From IMG/VR virus record IMGVR_UViG_3300034106_002073, positions 1-23,300 of that record: a DNA stretch of 23,300 bases, one strand, 5' to 3'. How positions within the stretch are numbered: position 1 is the first letter of the stretch; the number at the start of each line of letters is the position of its first letter. The DNA is from a virus. The notes under the pieces were generated by a model, which did not search any database, had not been told where the DNA came from, and saw only the letters and a program-made list of their open reading frames with translations. The position numbers and the translations under genes were made by a program. Positions 7,187-16,397 of this stretch are shown one piece after another.

Positions 7187-9650
7187 TCGTGCTAGTATCG
7201 TTATTGAATCCAAGGCTGCAGTTGCTCCAGGATTTCGACAGGTCAAGCGCGAGTTTGACCTGCTCAAGTCCGCAGGCAAGCAAGTCAACAATATCTTCAC
7301 AGGTATTGGTCAAGGCATTGGTCAGCGTTTCGCTGGCGTTATGTTTGACGCTGTCCGAGGAGTCACCGATCTATTCACGCAGGCTGTTCCTAAGGCGCTA
7401 GAATACTCAGCCTCCATCCGTGAGATTACCGATGCAACTGGAGCAAGCGCAGAGCAGTCATCCATTCTTGCGGGAACCCTGAAGATTCTTGGCATTCCAA
7501 CTGAAGGACTTGCCACCACATTTCGAACTCTATCGAAAGAAATCGTAGGAAGTGAAGAGAAGTTTGATGCGCTAGGGATCAAGATCCGCGACATCGACGG
7601 AAATCTTCTTGACACCGTAACCATTCTTGACAATGCGCGCAGTGCATTTAACCAAATGGGCGATGGCGCAGTTAAGACTAATCTTGCTATTGATCTGTTC
7701 GGAAAGAGCGCGCTCGCTTTGCACGGATATCTGCAACTGTCCGACGAAGCAGCGGCGAGTGCCGCTTCTGAGCTCGAGAAGATGGGTCTGGTCCTAAGCG
7801 ACGAAACGGTGAAGGCTGCTGACGATGCAGAACGCACCTTCAACCTTCTCGGAATGACTGTTGATGGTCTTCAGATTACTCTTGCGAATCAACTTCTGCC
7901 ATCTATCATTAACATCGTGAATGCCATTCGCAACTGGGTAATGGAAAATCGCGAAGGATTGCTCAAGACTCTTTCTGCTGTCACTGGTGCAATCGGTGGA
8001 TTCATCTCTGGCTTGATTGGCGCAACTGATGCCGCATCTGGGTTCATCAACAGCCTTCGTGGTAGCAGCGCAGCTATCAATACGAGTAGGGCTGGACTTC
8101 AGCTGCACATCGCTGACATTAAGCGGCAGATTGCAGCATATAAGGATAGCAAAGGAGCAGCTGGTGGTGCTGCTGGAGGTTCTGCTAAGGTAACTGCTGC
8201 GCTAACTCGTCAAATCGCGAAACTAAAAGAGCAGCGCGATGCGATCAACGAAGTTATGCGAGCTCAAATCTCGCAGGCTAGAACTGCGTTCGATGCGATG
8301 TTGGCTGGGCTTGATTCATCCGAGCGCCAATTCCAACTAGATGAGCGACGAAAAGAGCTGGCTGAAGATCTTGCTGATATCGAGCAAGAATCTGCTGATG
8401 AGAAACTCAAGTCGCAGAGAGAGATCGCGTCACTCCGCGCGGAACGAGATCTCGCGGTTGCCGCTGAGTCTGATCTTGACGAACAGTTCCAGATCGCTGT
8501 AGAATACGCAGAAAAAGAACAGCGTCTCGTAGAACAATACGCAGAAGATCAGACTCGATACGAGAAAGCAGTTGCTGACGCACGCGCACAAATCGCCAAG
8601 TTCGAGGCTGAGACGAAGCGACAGGCGGCACTAGACTCTGCGCGTGAACAGATTCAGTCAGCAATTGACCTGTCTCAGAAGATTCAAGAGCTGGCTCTTT
8701 CTGATAAAGACTTCGTCAAGAATATCGCTGAACTGCGACTTATTGAACAGCAGCAGGAATCCGCGCTCAAGATCGCAATTGCAAACGGTGACTCTGAAGC
8801 GGTCAAGCAAATCGAGATCAACCTTGCGCTGGCTCGCGATGCGATCCGCGCTCAGGAAGAAACCAAAGAGATTGCCGCACATCAGAAGCGCCTAGAGCGA
8901 GAGAAGGAAAAGAAGGCGGCTGTAAAGAGCGGCAACGACGCTTTCCTTATTGCGTTAGAGCAGCAGCTCGCTGGTCTTGAAACACAGTTAGCAGCTCAAA
9001 AAGATAACAATGAGGCTGTTCGAGATTCCGCTCATGATCACGGTTTGCTTATGGAGCAACTTGAGACTGATCAGCCCGTAGTTGATTCATTCGCTGAGGC
9101 GTTCAAAGATGCGGCGAAGGCTGGTCAAGATTTCGCGCAGGCGCTGCGAGATATCAAGAGTGCCTTGGGATTCATTGGATCTCTAGGAGACATTCTTGGA
9201 ACCATTGCTTCTCCGTTTGGCATGATTGGTCGAAATCTTGGCGGCATTGGTCAAACTCTTGGCAATATCTTTGATGGCACTCCAGGTGCGCCACCAAAGC
9301 CCAAGCCCAAGCCACCGACACCGCCAACGCCACCGAGCACTCCAGCAATGCCACTCCCAGGACAGTTTGGCTTTCGTTTTGGCGTTCGTGCGTATGGAGG
9401 TCCAGTCAACGCTGGTGACGCATTCATGGTTGGCGAGAAAGGTCCAGAGCTGTTCCTTCCGAACTCCGCAGGTATGATCGTTCAGGGAGCCAACGCTGGC
9501 GGCATCAACATTACCGTGAGCGCAGGTGCATTCCTCGGAAATACGCAGGACGCGAAAGACTTCGCTCGACGTATCGCTGGCGCACTCGAAGACGAGTTGT
9601 CACGTCGACGCAAGATTCAGCCCAACCTTAGCAGAAGGATGGCAGTATGA
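7176..9650 (+). CDS. Tail tape measure protein
   Basis: At 824 residues this is the longest gene in the window and lies directly after the chaperones. Residues 1-250 are the conserved head of the family. Hydrophobic stretches at about 267-290 and 664-700 could be the membrane-inserting parts. Residues 340-620 are a long charged coiled coil. A Pro/Lys linker (703-728) precedes the usual C-terminal YGGPVNAGDAFMVGEKGPE motif (740-758). The start is GTG with AAGGAG five bases before it, overlapping the chaperone frame by 11 bases. The protein sets tail length; at roughly 0.15 nm per residue this suggests a tail of about 120 nm, an estimate only. No lytic-transglycosylase or peptidase motif was seen. 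Confidence 0.93.
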   Translation: MADNRASIVIESKAAVAPGFRQVKREFDLLKSAGKQVNNIFTGIGQGIGQRFAGVMFDAVRGVTDLFTQAVPKALEYSASIREITDATGASAEQSSILAGTLKILGIPTEGLATTFRTLSKEIVGSEEKFDALGIKIRDIDGNLLDTVTILDNARSAFNQMGDGAVKTNLAIDLFGKSALALHGYLQLSDEAAASAASELEKMGLVLSDETVKAADDAERTFNLLGMTVDGLQITLANQLLPSIINIVNAIRNWVMENREGLLKTLSAVTGAIGGFISGLIGATDAASGFINSLRGSSAAINTSRAGLQLHIADIKRQIAAYKDSKGAAGGAAGGSAKVTAALTRQIAKLKEQRDAINEVMRAQISQARTAFDAMLAGLDSSERQFQLDERRKELAEDLADIEQESADEKLKSQREIASLRAERDLAVAAESDLDEQFQIAVEYAEKEQRLVEQYAEDQTRYEKAVADARAQIAKFEAETKRQAALDSAREQIQSAIDLSQKIQELALSDKDFVKNIAELRLIEQQQESALKIAIANGDSEAVKQIEINLALARDAIRAQEETKEIAAHQKRLEREKEKKAAVKSGNDAFLIALEQQLAGLETQLAAQKDNNEAVRDSAHDHGLLMEQLETDQPVVDSFAEAFKDAAKAGQDFAQALRDIKSALGFIGSLGDILGTIASPFGMIGRNLGGIGQTLGNIFDGTPGAPPKPKPKPPTPPTPPSTPAMPLPGQFGFRFGVRAYGGPVNAGDAFMVGEKGPELFLPNSAGMIVQGANAGGINITVSAGAFLGNTQDAKDFARRIAGALEDELSRRRKIQPNLSRRMAV

Positions 9651-10051
9651 GCCTGACGCAGCCAACGCTGGCAACTAGCTCGACCACTATCACATTCCAG
9701 CATCCAGCACGCAGCGCGCAGACTCGAGCGACATGGGAGAGTGTAGGCGGCAGCCGAATAACCGCGAACGGAACTATCCGGACGTGGAGCATCGGCTATC
9801 GCTACCGATACGCACTCAGTTTCGAGTATTGCGATATCGCTACTTGGGACGCGCTAGTGGATATGTACTGGTCGAACAATAACTCGCAAACTACAGGAAT
9901 CTTCACGTGGACTGACGGTCCATGGACAGATGCGCGTTCCGGAGTGGAAGTGCGCATCGATGAAATCACCGATCTGCAAACTCCATACCCAGATCCCACG
10001 CGAGCCGACTTCACAGTAGTACTTGTCGAGGTTGACGCTCGCACCACCTAG
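9647..10051 (+). CDS. Small beta-rich tail tip protein
   Basis: This 134-residue protein starts on the ATGA shared with the tape measure stop. It is almost all beta-strand forming, with aromatic-rich strands such as GYRYRYALSFEYCDIATWDAL and FTWTDGPWTD, and ends in a strand FTVVLVEVDA. In siphoviruses the first gene after the tape measure is normally the distal tail protein or another small tip protein. The size is shorter than a usual Dit, so I call it only a tail tip protein. The gene ends just before the AGGAGG of the next gene. Confidence 0.6.
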   Translation: MSLTQPTLATSSTTITFQHPARSAQTRATWESVGGSRITANGTIRTWSIGYRYRYALSFEYCDIATWDALVDMYWSNNNSQTTGIFTWTDGPWTDARSGVEVRIDEITDLQTPYPDPTRADFTVVLVEVDARTT

Positions 10052-10060
10052 GAGGCAATC

Positions 10061-11869
10061 GTGACATTTAGCTCGAATCTGATTGCCGCCATCGGAGATA
10101 CTCAGCAGCGACCGCTGATCAAACTCGAGATCGCGTGGGACGGCAGTGAATACATCGACGAATCTCCGTATATTATTGACGCTTCTGGTGTTGAGAGTAT
10201 CGATGCCAATACTGGATCCCTACAGCCAGCCGAAGCAACAATCACGCTGGACAATCTGACTCAGCGATATTCAGCTGAGAACGATGATTCTCCGATCTAT
10301 CCATACATTCAGGGTGCGTTCATCGATGTTCGTGCCAAGTTGTCACTGGGATACCATTACGCAGGGCAAGAGAACTACCGCCAGATCGGCGTGTTCGTTG
10401 TCCGACAGCTGCTGCCGCAGGATAGCGAGCGCACTGCCATTCTTGCGCTCAGCGACATCTCTGCGAGATTCGTAGATACACCAGCGTTCTATGGTCCAGT
10501 CATCGATGTTTCGCTAGATAGCGTATTCGCCAACCTCGCTGAACGCGCTGGTCTTGGCACCGCGCAATATCGAACGGCTGGATCTGCATTCAGCACTGCG
10601 CAGTTCGCGGCTGCCGTCGGTGGTGGCATGTCTGAAGAGTTCGGGCTGCTCGCTATCGCAGAGGGTGGTCGTGTCTACGTCGACAATGGCGGCACGCTGG
10701 TATTCGCGGACAACGCGACGCGCGAGGCAGAGCTGCGTGCGCCACTGATTTCACTAGACAAAGGAACCTTCCCGTTCGAGATCAGCGTACTGCGCAATAC
10801 ATCATCGGCAATCAACCGCGTCACGCTGGAATACGAGGATCGCGCCTCCGCTGTTTCTGACGAAACCGTATGGCAGATCACTACGCCGATTAAGGTTCCA
10901 GCTGCAGGCACAGTAACAGGCTCATCGGTCGGCACGTACTTCACTCCAGGTCAGGTCACTATTGCGTTCAACGCACAAGACCAGACGCGCTGGATTCAGT
11001 ACACGCCAGTAGTATGGGCTACTGGCACTGCTAATCCTTCAGCCGCTACCGCAAACACTGATTCCTCCGGAACGGCAGGAACCGCTATCGTTATGGAGTC
11101 TGGCGACCCTGCCTCGCGGCTATCGCTTGACGGCAAACTGTATTACGAGATGACTCTCGGTGGTACAGCTACTGGTGAAGGCAATCGTGGACGAGTAATC
11201 TTCCGCAACATGAACAGCGTACCAGTGTACGTGCGCGCTTTCACACTAGTCGGCAAACCAGCACGCATGTCCTCGCCGTACGCAGTTCAGGCTGACGATG
11301 GCGACGGACAAGACTTGCTCGGTGGGCAGATCCTCGAACAAAGGATCCTAGACCCGTATCTGCCGTCCGTGGACGTGTCATATCAGCGAGCAGTGGATTT
11401 GCTGTATTTCCGTAGCGTTCGCCGCGTGCGTGTGTCCATGTCGTCAGCTCCAGGCATTCCGCTGAAGGCTGGCGAAGTATTCGCGGTACAAGATGATGCG
11501 CGAAACATTACATACCTACAACAGGTATCTCAGATTCAGTGGGCATTCAATGCGCAGAACGGATACAACTGCAGCATCGAGGGTCTACCTTCGCTTCCTG
11601 GAGCTACGAGCGTGCAGCTGGGTGATTTCATTCCAGCTATCACTGACGTAATCAGCACGACAGAGCCGCAAGGTCCATGGTATTGGGCTCCGGATGGCGA
11701 TCCAACACATTCATTACTAGCATGGGATGGCGTCACACAGTGGGGTCCAATCGAGCCATCCAATCTATTGCTAGATGAAGTGCAGGCAGTGTCTGATTCG
11801 TTCACCGCAACTGTGGAACTTCCACTAACTTGGAATACAAACAACTGGGACGAGCAAGTCTGGGGCTAA
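10061..11869 (+). CDS. Tail tip / baseplate hub-like minor tail protein
   Basis: The 602-residue protein starts at GTG with AGGAGG at 10050-10055. Residues 1-130 are strand-rich (PLIKLEIAWDG, AEATITLDNLTQRY). Residues 150-235 carry the helix-strand pattern DSVFANLAERAGLG and EFGLLAIAEGGRVYVDNGGTLVFAD. The latter is a hub signature seen in gp27/Tal-like proteins, where a small alpha/beta domain ends in a strand that reads a field name. The C-terminal part includes WYWAPDGDPTHSLLAWDG. By position it is the protein that closes the tail tip below the tape measure. No peptidase or hydrolase motif was seen. Confidence 0.68.
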   Translation: MTFSSNLIAAIGDTQQRPLIKLEIAWDGSEYIDESPYIIDASGVESIDANTGSLQPAEATITLDNLTQRYSAENDDSPIYPYIQGAFIDVRAKLSLGYHYAGQENYRQIGVFVVRQLLPQDSERTAILALSDISARFVDTPAFYGPVIDVSLDSVFANLAERAGLGTAQYRTAGSAFSTAQFAAAVGGGMSEEFGLLAIAEGGRVYVDNGGTLVFADNATREAELRAPLISLDKGTFPFEISVLRNTSSAINRVTLEYEDRASAVSDETVWQITTPIKVPAAGTVTGSSVGTYFTPGQVTIAFNAQDQTRWIQYTPVVWATGTANPSAATANTDSSGTAGTAIVMESGDPASRLSLDGKLYYEMTLGGTATGEGNRGRVIFRNMNSVPVYVRAFTLVGKPARMSSPYAVQADDGDGQDLLGGQILEQRILDPYLPSVDVSYQRAVDLLYFRSVRRVRVSMSSAPGIPLKAGEVFAVQDDARNITYLQQVSQIQWAFNAQNGYNCSIEGLPSLPGATSVQLGDFIPAITDVISTTEPQGPWYWAPDGDPTHSLLAWDGVTQWGPIEPSNLLLDEVQAVSDSFTATVELPLTWNTNNWDEQVWG

Positions 11870-11884
11870 TGTGAAGGGAGAGCT

Positions 11885-12814
11885 ATGTTCAATACAAACA
11901 TCGTAAAGCCGACAGGGATTGTGACGGCTACGCTATCGCGACCTGATGGTTCGATAATCTCGCAGGAGCAGCATAATACCTTCACGCTGGTTGGCGCAAC
12001 ACGCCTTGCAGCTGCGCTTAACGGCGAAGCAGGTACGCTCACCGTCACAGATATTCAAGCATCTTCTGGCGGTGTCAGGATCTATGACTTTGACTCTACG
12101 ACTGGATTCACTGGAACTAGCACTGTTGATTCTACAATCTACCGACAGGGAGCTGGCGCATTCAAGATCGAGGCTGCACCTTCGGGTACGCAGTACGTCT
12201 TTGACGCGACCACTATCAGCAGCACCGCAGTTCCTGCTTCATCTTCCATCGAGCTGTCGCTTCGATTCACTACGGTGAGTCGAGTGAACAAAACAGACTC
12301 ACAACTGCGTCTATTCACGGGCGGCAACGCATCTTCGTATTACGGAATCACACTGGGCGCGCTGGAAACAGCAGCTGGCGTGACCTTCGCCGATGCGACT
12401 TGGTCGGTCTGCCGCGTTCCTATCAGCTCGTTCTCGATCGAGGCTGGCGCTCCCTCGTGGAGTACGCTCAGCGGAATCGGTCTACAGCTAGTCGCTGGAA
12501 CAGCAGGAACCGCAACTGCCTATGTTGACAATGCGTTCGTGGTGAATGGGAGTCTTGACACGAGCAGCGCTGCTACGGCAGTGCCATCAGTGTACGATAC
12601 TGTTGCCACGACGAACAGCAGGGCAACGCGAACTGTTACAGCGAGTGCCAGCTGGGGTCTATCTTCAGCGGTAGGCGAAACATTCTACGTGTTTGGCTTG
12701 CGTGATGGAAGCGGCAACCTTCTCGCGATTACTGGTTATTCAGCTGGTTCGGGAATCTACAAAGAACCGAACTCGCTTCTTAATGTGAGCTGGTCGCTCA
12801 CGACTACAGCCTAA
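11885..12814 (+). CDS. Minor tail protein with carbohydrate-binding-like insert
   Basis: The 309 residues seem to hold two interleaved parts. Residues 1-65 (with QEQHNTFTLVGATRLAAALNG) and about 225-309 (ending GYSAGSGIYKEPNSLLNVSW) match a common tail-protein plan: an N.(V/L)T..G...LA start and a GL.D.SG.LLA end. Between them, residues about 66-222 read like a beta-sandwich carbohydrate-binding module. It begins with IYDFDSTTGF, has a YRQGAGAFKIE strand, WSVCRVPISSFS, and ends GTATAYVDNAFV. Such inserts help a phage hold the cell surface. AAGGGAGAG lies before the ATG. The insert is inferred from pattern, not a search. Confidence 0.6.
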   Translation: MFNTNIVKPTGIVTATLSRPDGSIISQEQHNTFTLVGATRLAAALNGEAGTLTVTDIQASSGGVRIYDFDSTTGFTGTSTVDSTIYRQGAGAFKIEAAPSGTQYVFDATTISSTAVPASSSIELSLRFTTVSRVNKTDSQLRLFTGGNASSYYGITLGALETAAGVTFADATWSVCRVPISSFSIEAGAPSWSTLSGIGLQLVAGTAGTATAYVDNAFVVNGSLDTSSAATAVPSVYDTVATTNSRATRTVTASASWGLSSAVGETFYVFGLRDGSGNLLAITGYSAGSGIYKEPNSLLNVSWSLTTTA

Positions 12815-12824
12815 GGAGGGTTAG

Positions 12825-14645
12825 ATGGCAAACAGCGGTACCGTAACAGCAGGCAGCGTCGCGCTAGCCTCGCAATACAACAATCTTCGCAGCGATGTGC
12901 TTGATATCAGCACAGGGCATACGCATACTGGCGCGTCCGAAAACGGCAAGAAGGTTCACGGAACGGCGCTTGATACAACTGGCGCAACCAATGGTCAGGT
13001 GCTCACCGCAAACGGATCAGGCGGCGCAACATTTGCCGCCGTAGCATCCAGCGGCGCGCTTTCGCTTAGCACGGCAACAGCGACATTCTCAACAGCATCT
13101 GCTGGAACTGCTGCTTTCGCATACGCGACTGGATCTGGTGGGGCAAGCATCGGCGTTAGTTGCGGCGGATCAACTTTTATGACCATTAGCACTCACAACA
13201 ACTATTCGGCATCAACTCGTACGCTCTACACTTGGGATATTGGAAACACAACAGCGATTGCCACCGTCTCGCTTTCACCTGTTGCTGCTGGCACGACGAT
13301 CGTTGATCAGATTGGCGGTGCAGGATTCGCTGCTGGAACTACTTTTGTTGTAAAAGAGAATTTTGGCAGCGGTAACACTTGGACAAACTATCTCAGGAAG
13401 TTTACGCGCGCAGGGACTAACTCGTGGAACACGACTCTTGCGACTTTTACCCTTGCTGCTCCTGGGAATCAGTCCGAGTATCTTGGACCATTTGGTGGTG
13501 GGAGCAGCGCTGACAACAGCCCACATTGGAGCCAGACGCTTGGTGCGTGGTACGGCGGAGACTACCGAACCACAGCGCACGCAACGGCAACAACAGGAGG
13601 CGCTGGGACTGTTTCAATCTGGCTTGTCAACGATGCGAGCGGAAGTGCATATTCTGCCGTGTTCGGAACTGCGTCGTCTACTCGCCCAGCGTGGACAAGC
13701 GCCACTGTATTCGTCCCAGACAATGTTGGAACGCCAACTGCTGGGACTATTCACGCATTCGGTAGAAGCACAAACGCTACAAACACAGACAGCGTGTACC
13801 GTTATTGCAAATATACTGTTGGCAGCGCCAGCATCACTGCCGCATCAACCGCAGATAACACTCTGTTCAACTCGTCTGACACTCCGATTTGGGCAATCTG
13901 GGATTCGGTCAACTCACTCATTCTTGTAGCAAGCGCCTACGGCATTTACGCGCTAGATCGTACTGGTGGAACCGTAATGTGGCGCACGCCACACACTGCT
14001 GCTGCGCGAATCCACGATATTGCAACTGGATCTAGAAGTATGATTGCTATGGGTGCTGGAAATGATGCTGCTCCAGTTGAGCAGCATTACGACTTGCAAA
14101 CAGGATGGTCAATCGGCGGCAATGGGCGCCTCAGTGTTCGCAAGTTTGGATCTGTAGGACCAGCGATGATTCCCCACGGTCTGCTTGCTTCGGGAAACTC
14201 AGCCAGCAACAACGCCCCATCTCCGCTTATTGGCGTCGGCTCAGCAACGCACTTCTTGACTAACAATGAAGCGCTCAGCGGAACTGTGTTGCAGTACCCT
14301 CTGGCTGGCGTTGCGCGGGTACAGATTGCTGGTACATCCTCTGCGGCGTATCGTCAACTAAGTCCACAAATGATCACGCCAAGTTGGGGCATCATATCAT
14401 TTGACGCACCAAATAGTTTTGAGGTGCAAAATGGCGCATCGTATGGTCTGAGCGGAAACTTTGAACGCAATATTTATTTTGGATTGAATATGACGCTGAT
14501 TGCTCCTGGAACTGCTACGATCTTTGCGAATGTTGCAAACACTTGGGGTGTAAACACTCAAACGCTGACCAATCTTGGAACAGCAACATTCCTTACAAGC
14601 GGTGGCACCGCAACTGTTGAAACGCGCACAATCACAATGGCGTAA
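12825..14645 (+). CDS. Tail fibre-like protein, probable receptor-binding
   Basis: The 606-residue protein begins with the fibre N-terminus common in actinophages: GTVTAG, QYNNLRSDV, then HTHTGASENGKKV (32-44) and TNGQVLTANGSGGATF. Low-complexity Ala/Ser/Thr strands follow (70-110). The middle and C-terminal parts are beta-rich, with a WGIS- and propeller-like stretch around ILVASAYGIYALDRTGGTVMWRTP. This is the pattern of a fibre shaft with a C-terminal receptor-binding head. AAGGAGG at 12813-12819 fixes the start. It is probably the protein deciding host range; the receptor is unknown. Confidence 0.68.
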   Translation: MANSGTVTAGSVALASQYNNLRSDVLDISTGHTHTGASENGKKVHGTALDTTGATNGQVLTANGSGGATFAAVASSGALSLSTATATFSTASAGTAAFAYATGSGGASIGVSCGGSTFMTISTHNNYSASTRTLYTWDIGNTTAIATVSLSPVAAGTTIVDQIGGAGFAAGTTFVVKENFGSGNTWTNYLRKFTRAGTNSWNTTLATFTLAAPGNQSEYLGPFGGGSSADNSPHWSQTLGAWYGGDYRTTAHATATTGGAGTVSIWLVNDASGSAYSAVFGTASSTRPAWTSATVFVPDNVGTPTAGTIHAFGRSTNATNTDSVYRYCKYTVGSASITAASTADNTLFNSSDTPIWAIWDSVNSLILVASAYGIYALDRTGGTVMWRTPHTAAARIHDIATGSRSMIAMGAGNDAAPVEQHYDLQTGWSIGGNGRLSVRKFGSVGPAMIPHGLLASGNSASNNAPSPLIGVGSATHFLTNNEALSGTVLQYPLAGVARVQIAGTSSAAYRQLSPQMITPSWGIISFDAPNSFEVQNGASYGLSGNFERNIYFGLNMTLIAPGTATIFANVANTWGVNTQTLTNLGTATFLTSGGTATVETRTITMA

Positions 14646-14654
14646 GGAGAGAAT

Positions 14655-14906
14655 ATGGCAGACAAACTGTTCATTCGCGCAGACGATTCTGGCGAGATTT
14701 ACACTTGGGGCGCGGAACTCCCTGATGCAATTGAGATTGCAACATCTGCGATCCCTTCAGATTGGTACAAATACTCGCACGCGAAATACCGCTGGAGCGG
14801 AACCGCTCTTGTGGCGCGCGCAGGGTGGGTTGCGCCTGTGATTGACGAAACGGTCAGCATCCCATCACGCACTACAGAGCCTGAAACTCCCGCTGATCCA
14901 GAATGA
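14655..14906 (+). CDS. Small protein after the tail fibre, unknown
   Basis: The 83-residue protein reads MADKLFIRADDSGEIYTWGAELP, then a Trp/Tyr-rich middle (SDWYKYSHAKYRWSG) and an acidic Pro/Glu-rich tail. AAGGAG at 14644-14649 lies before the ATG, and the stop overlaps the next start (ATGA). Small genes in this position may be fibre-associated or fibre-assembly proteins. There is no family I can name. Confidence 0.6.
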   Translation: MADKLFIRADDSGEIYTWGAELPDAIEIATSAIPSDWYKYSHAKYRWSGTALVARAGWVAPVIDETVSIPSRTTEPETPADPE

Positions 14907-15085
14907 CCAAGAGCCAAGTTGATTCAATCGTAGAGCGACTGGATCGGATTGAAGCCGACCTAGCCTGCGTGCGCGTTGAGATGGCAGAGACACGAGGAGC
15001 CTATCGATTGGCGAAGTTCGTCATTGCCCTCCTCGGAATCAGCGGTCTGGGAGGTCTTACCGCGTGGCTATCTAACGCTAAGTGA
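14903..15085 (+). CDS. Small membrane protein with N-terminal coiled coil (XhlA/holin-accessory-like)
   Basis: The 60 residues form two parts. Residues 1-30 are a heptad-like helix (VDSIVERLDRIEADLACVRVEM). Residues 37-57 are one membrane segment (KFVIALLGISGLGGLTAWLS). This is the plan of XhlA-type haemolysin-like proteins, which work with a holin in some phages. It starts on the ATGA shared with the upstream gene and its own stop overlaps the next GTG start, so it is coupled to both. The position at the start of the lysis region supports a lysis role; the exact function is inferred. Confidence 0.6.
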   Translation: MTKSQVDSIVERLDRIEADLACVRVEMAETRGAYRLAKFVIALLGISGLGGLTAWLSNAK

Positions 15086-16227
15086 GCCAACGCGCACTTG
15101 CGTTCCTGCTGGCACTGGCAACTCTGTTGCCGTTCGCTGCGAGCGCCTACGCACTTGACAGCGCAGATGAATGGGATCAACAGATTGATTCCAACGGCAC
15201 GATCACGCTCACCGATGGCACGATCCTGATTCAAGGCAGCAACAACGCTGGTCCTGGCTATCCGTGGCAGAACACGGTGACTGGATTGACAACAGACTCA
15301 TCGCTTGGCGAGACGGTGTCGTTCGACTGGTCATACTGGACAACCGACGGTGCGTTCTACGACCAAGCGCAGATGCTGCTCAACGAGAGCTGGGTTGACC
15401 TTGCTATCTGGAATCAGGGCGGCTACGACCCGAAGCAACAGAGCGGCAGCCAAGAGGTCTATGTCACGGCAGGCGGCATCTTCGGATTCCGCATTATGAG
15501 CATCGATTCCTGCTGCGGCGCTGGCTTCTTGGAGATCAGCAACACCACGTGGGTCGTAGGCAGCCCGACGCCGTCTCCGGAGCCAACTCCTGAGCCGACT
15601 CCTACACTAACTGCTCAACCTAGCGTAGAGCCGTCTCCGACAGAGCCACCTACGCCGAGCCCAGAGCCGAGCGTAGAGCCAACGCCAGAGCCTACGCCGA
15701 CACCACAACCTACGGAGGCACCAGCCACGCCTGAGCCGTCGCCTGAGCCAACGCCAGAGCCGACGCCAGCGCCAAGCGAGGAGCCATCAAATGAACCAAC
15801 ACCTACACCAACGCAGCCAAACCAGACTTCCTCACCCGAGCCGACGACCGCTCCATCAGAAGAGCCGTCGGAGCCTCCTACCGCTTCTCCTGATCCCACT
15901 CCTGTTCCTACTACTGAGCCAACACAGCCCGCTCTGCCAGATGTAGGCGAAGCAGTCGAAGCGGTAGCAGAAGTTGCAGGAGCAGCCGTCGAAGCAGTTG
16001 CAGATGCGCTTGGCGACATCGCAGCAATCGGCGAGATCGGCAAAGATCTTGACACAACCGAAAAAGAAGAAGCGCAACCAATGGCAGTCGCAGTCATCTC
16101 TAGCCAGATCGCCAGCGTCGCAGCGGCGGCAGCAAATGCCGCACGCAGCTCAGGCGGTACGAGCGGTGGAGGTGGCAGCAGCGGAGGCGGCGAGATGGGC
16201 GCGCGTAGCAGAAAGGGTCGCCGCTAA
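15082..16227 (+). CDS. Secreted protein with beta-sandwich domain and Pro-rich stalk
   Basis: The 381-residue protein starts at GTG overlapping the previous stop. Residues 1-24 are a signal peptide (basic start, LAFLLALATLLPFAASA, cleavage likely after AYA). Residues 28-158 form one globular beta domain with TVSFDWSYWTTDGAFYD, QSGSQEVYV and FGFRIMSIDSCCGAGF. This resembles a domain of secreted bacterial (PEP-CTERM-type) proteins, where VSFDWSY and GDTFGFR motifs recur. Residues 160-285 are a PEPTP/PSPEP stalk. Residues 288-320 form an Ala/Val helix, and the tail is Gly/Ser-rich with a basic end. No LPXTG or clear C-terminal membrane anchor is seen. It lies within the lysis genes; whether it is on the host surface, in the cell wall or virion-associated is unknown. 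Confidence 0.75.
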   Translation: MSQRALAFLLALATLLPFAASAYALDSADEWDQQIDSNGTITLTDGTILIQGSNNAGPGYPWQNTVTGLTTDSSLGETVSFDWSYWTTDGAFYDQAQMLLNESWVDLAIWNQGGYDPKQQSGSQEVYVTAGGIFGFRIMSIDSCCGAGFLEISNTTWVVGSPTPSPEPTPEPTPTLTAQPSVEPSPTEPPTPSPEPSVEPTPEPTPTPQPTEAPATPEPSPEPTPEPTPAPSEEPSNEPTPTPTQPNQTSSPEPTTAPSEEPSEPPTASPDPTPVPTTEPTQPALPDVGEAVEAVAEVAGAAVEAVADALGDIAAIGEIGKDLDTTEKEEAQPMAVAVISSQIASVAAAAANAARSSGGTSGGGGSSGGGEMGARSRKGRR

Positions 16228-16397
16228 TGTTTAAGAATGTTATCTTGGATCTTATTGGTGGAGCGTGGACTATTCTTGGTCTACTTTTTGCCGTAGTGGT
16301 TCTGCCAGAAGGACAAACGCAAAGCACAATGGCAGCACTATTTATCCTGTTGACGATTGCATGGATTGCAACTGGACCATTGAGATGGAGGGAATAA
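16227..16397 (+). CDS. 56-residue protein with two membrane segments, holin candidate
   Basis: ATG at 16227 overlaps the upstream stop (TAATG), and its own TAA at 16395 overlaps the next ATG. The 56 residues contain two hydrophobic segments (about 8-26 and 35-52) joined by a short polar turn with PEGQTQS, and a basic C-terminus (RWRE). This is the size and plan of a class II holin or a small membrane partner of one. It lies upstream of the peptidase gene. A second holin-like gene follows at 17274, so this could be an antiholin. Coding is supported by the perfect coupling on both sides and by membrane pattern. Confidence 0.65.
   Translation: MFKNVILDLIGGAWTILGLLFAVVVLPEGQTQSTMAALFILLTIAWIATGPLRWRE

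Noticed and set aside
15615-16097. Long - strand frame rich in Gly/Val/Ser opposite the stalk gene
   Set aside because: It is the mirror of the PEPTP repeats; the low-complexity codons leave all frames open.
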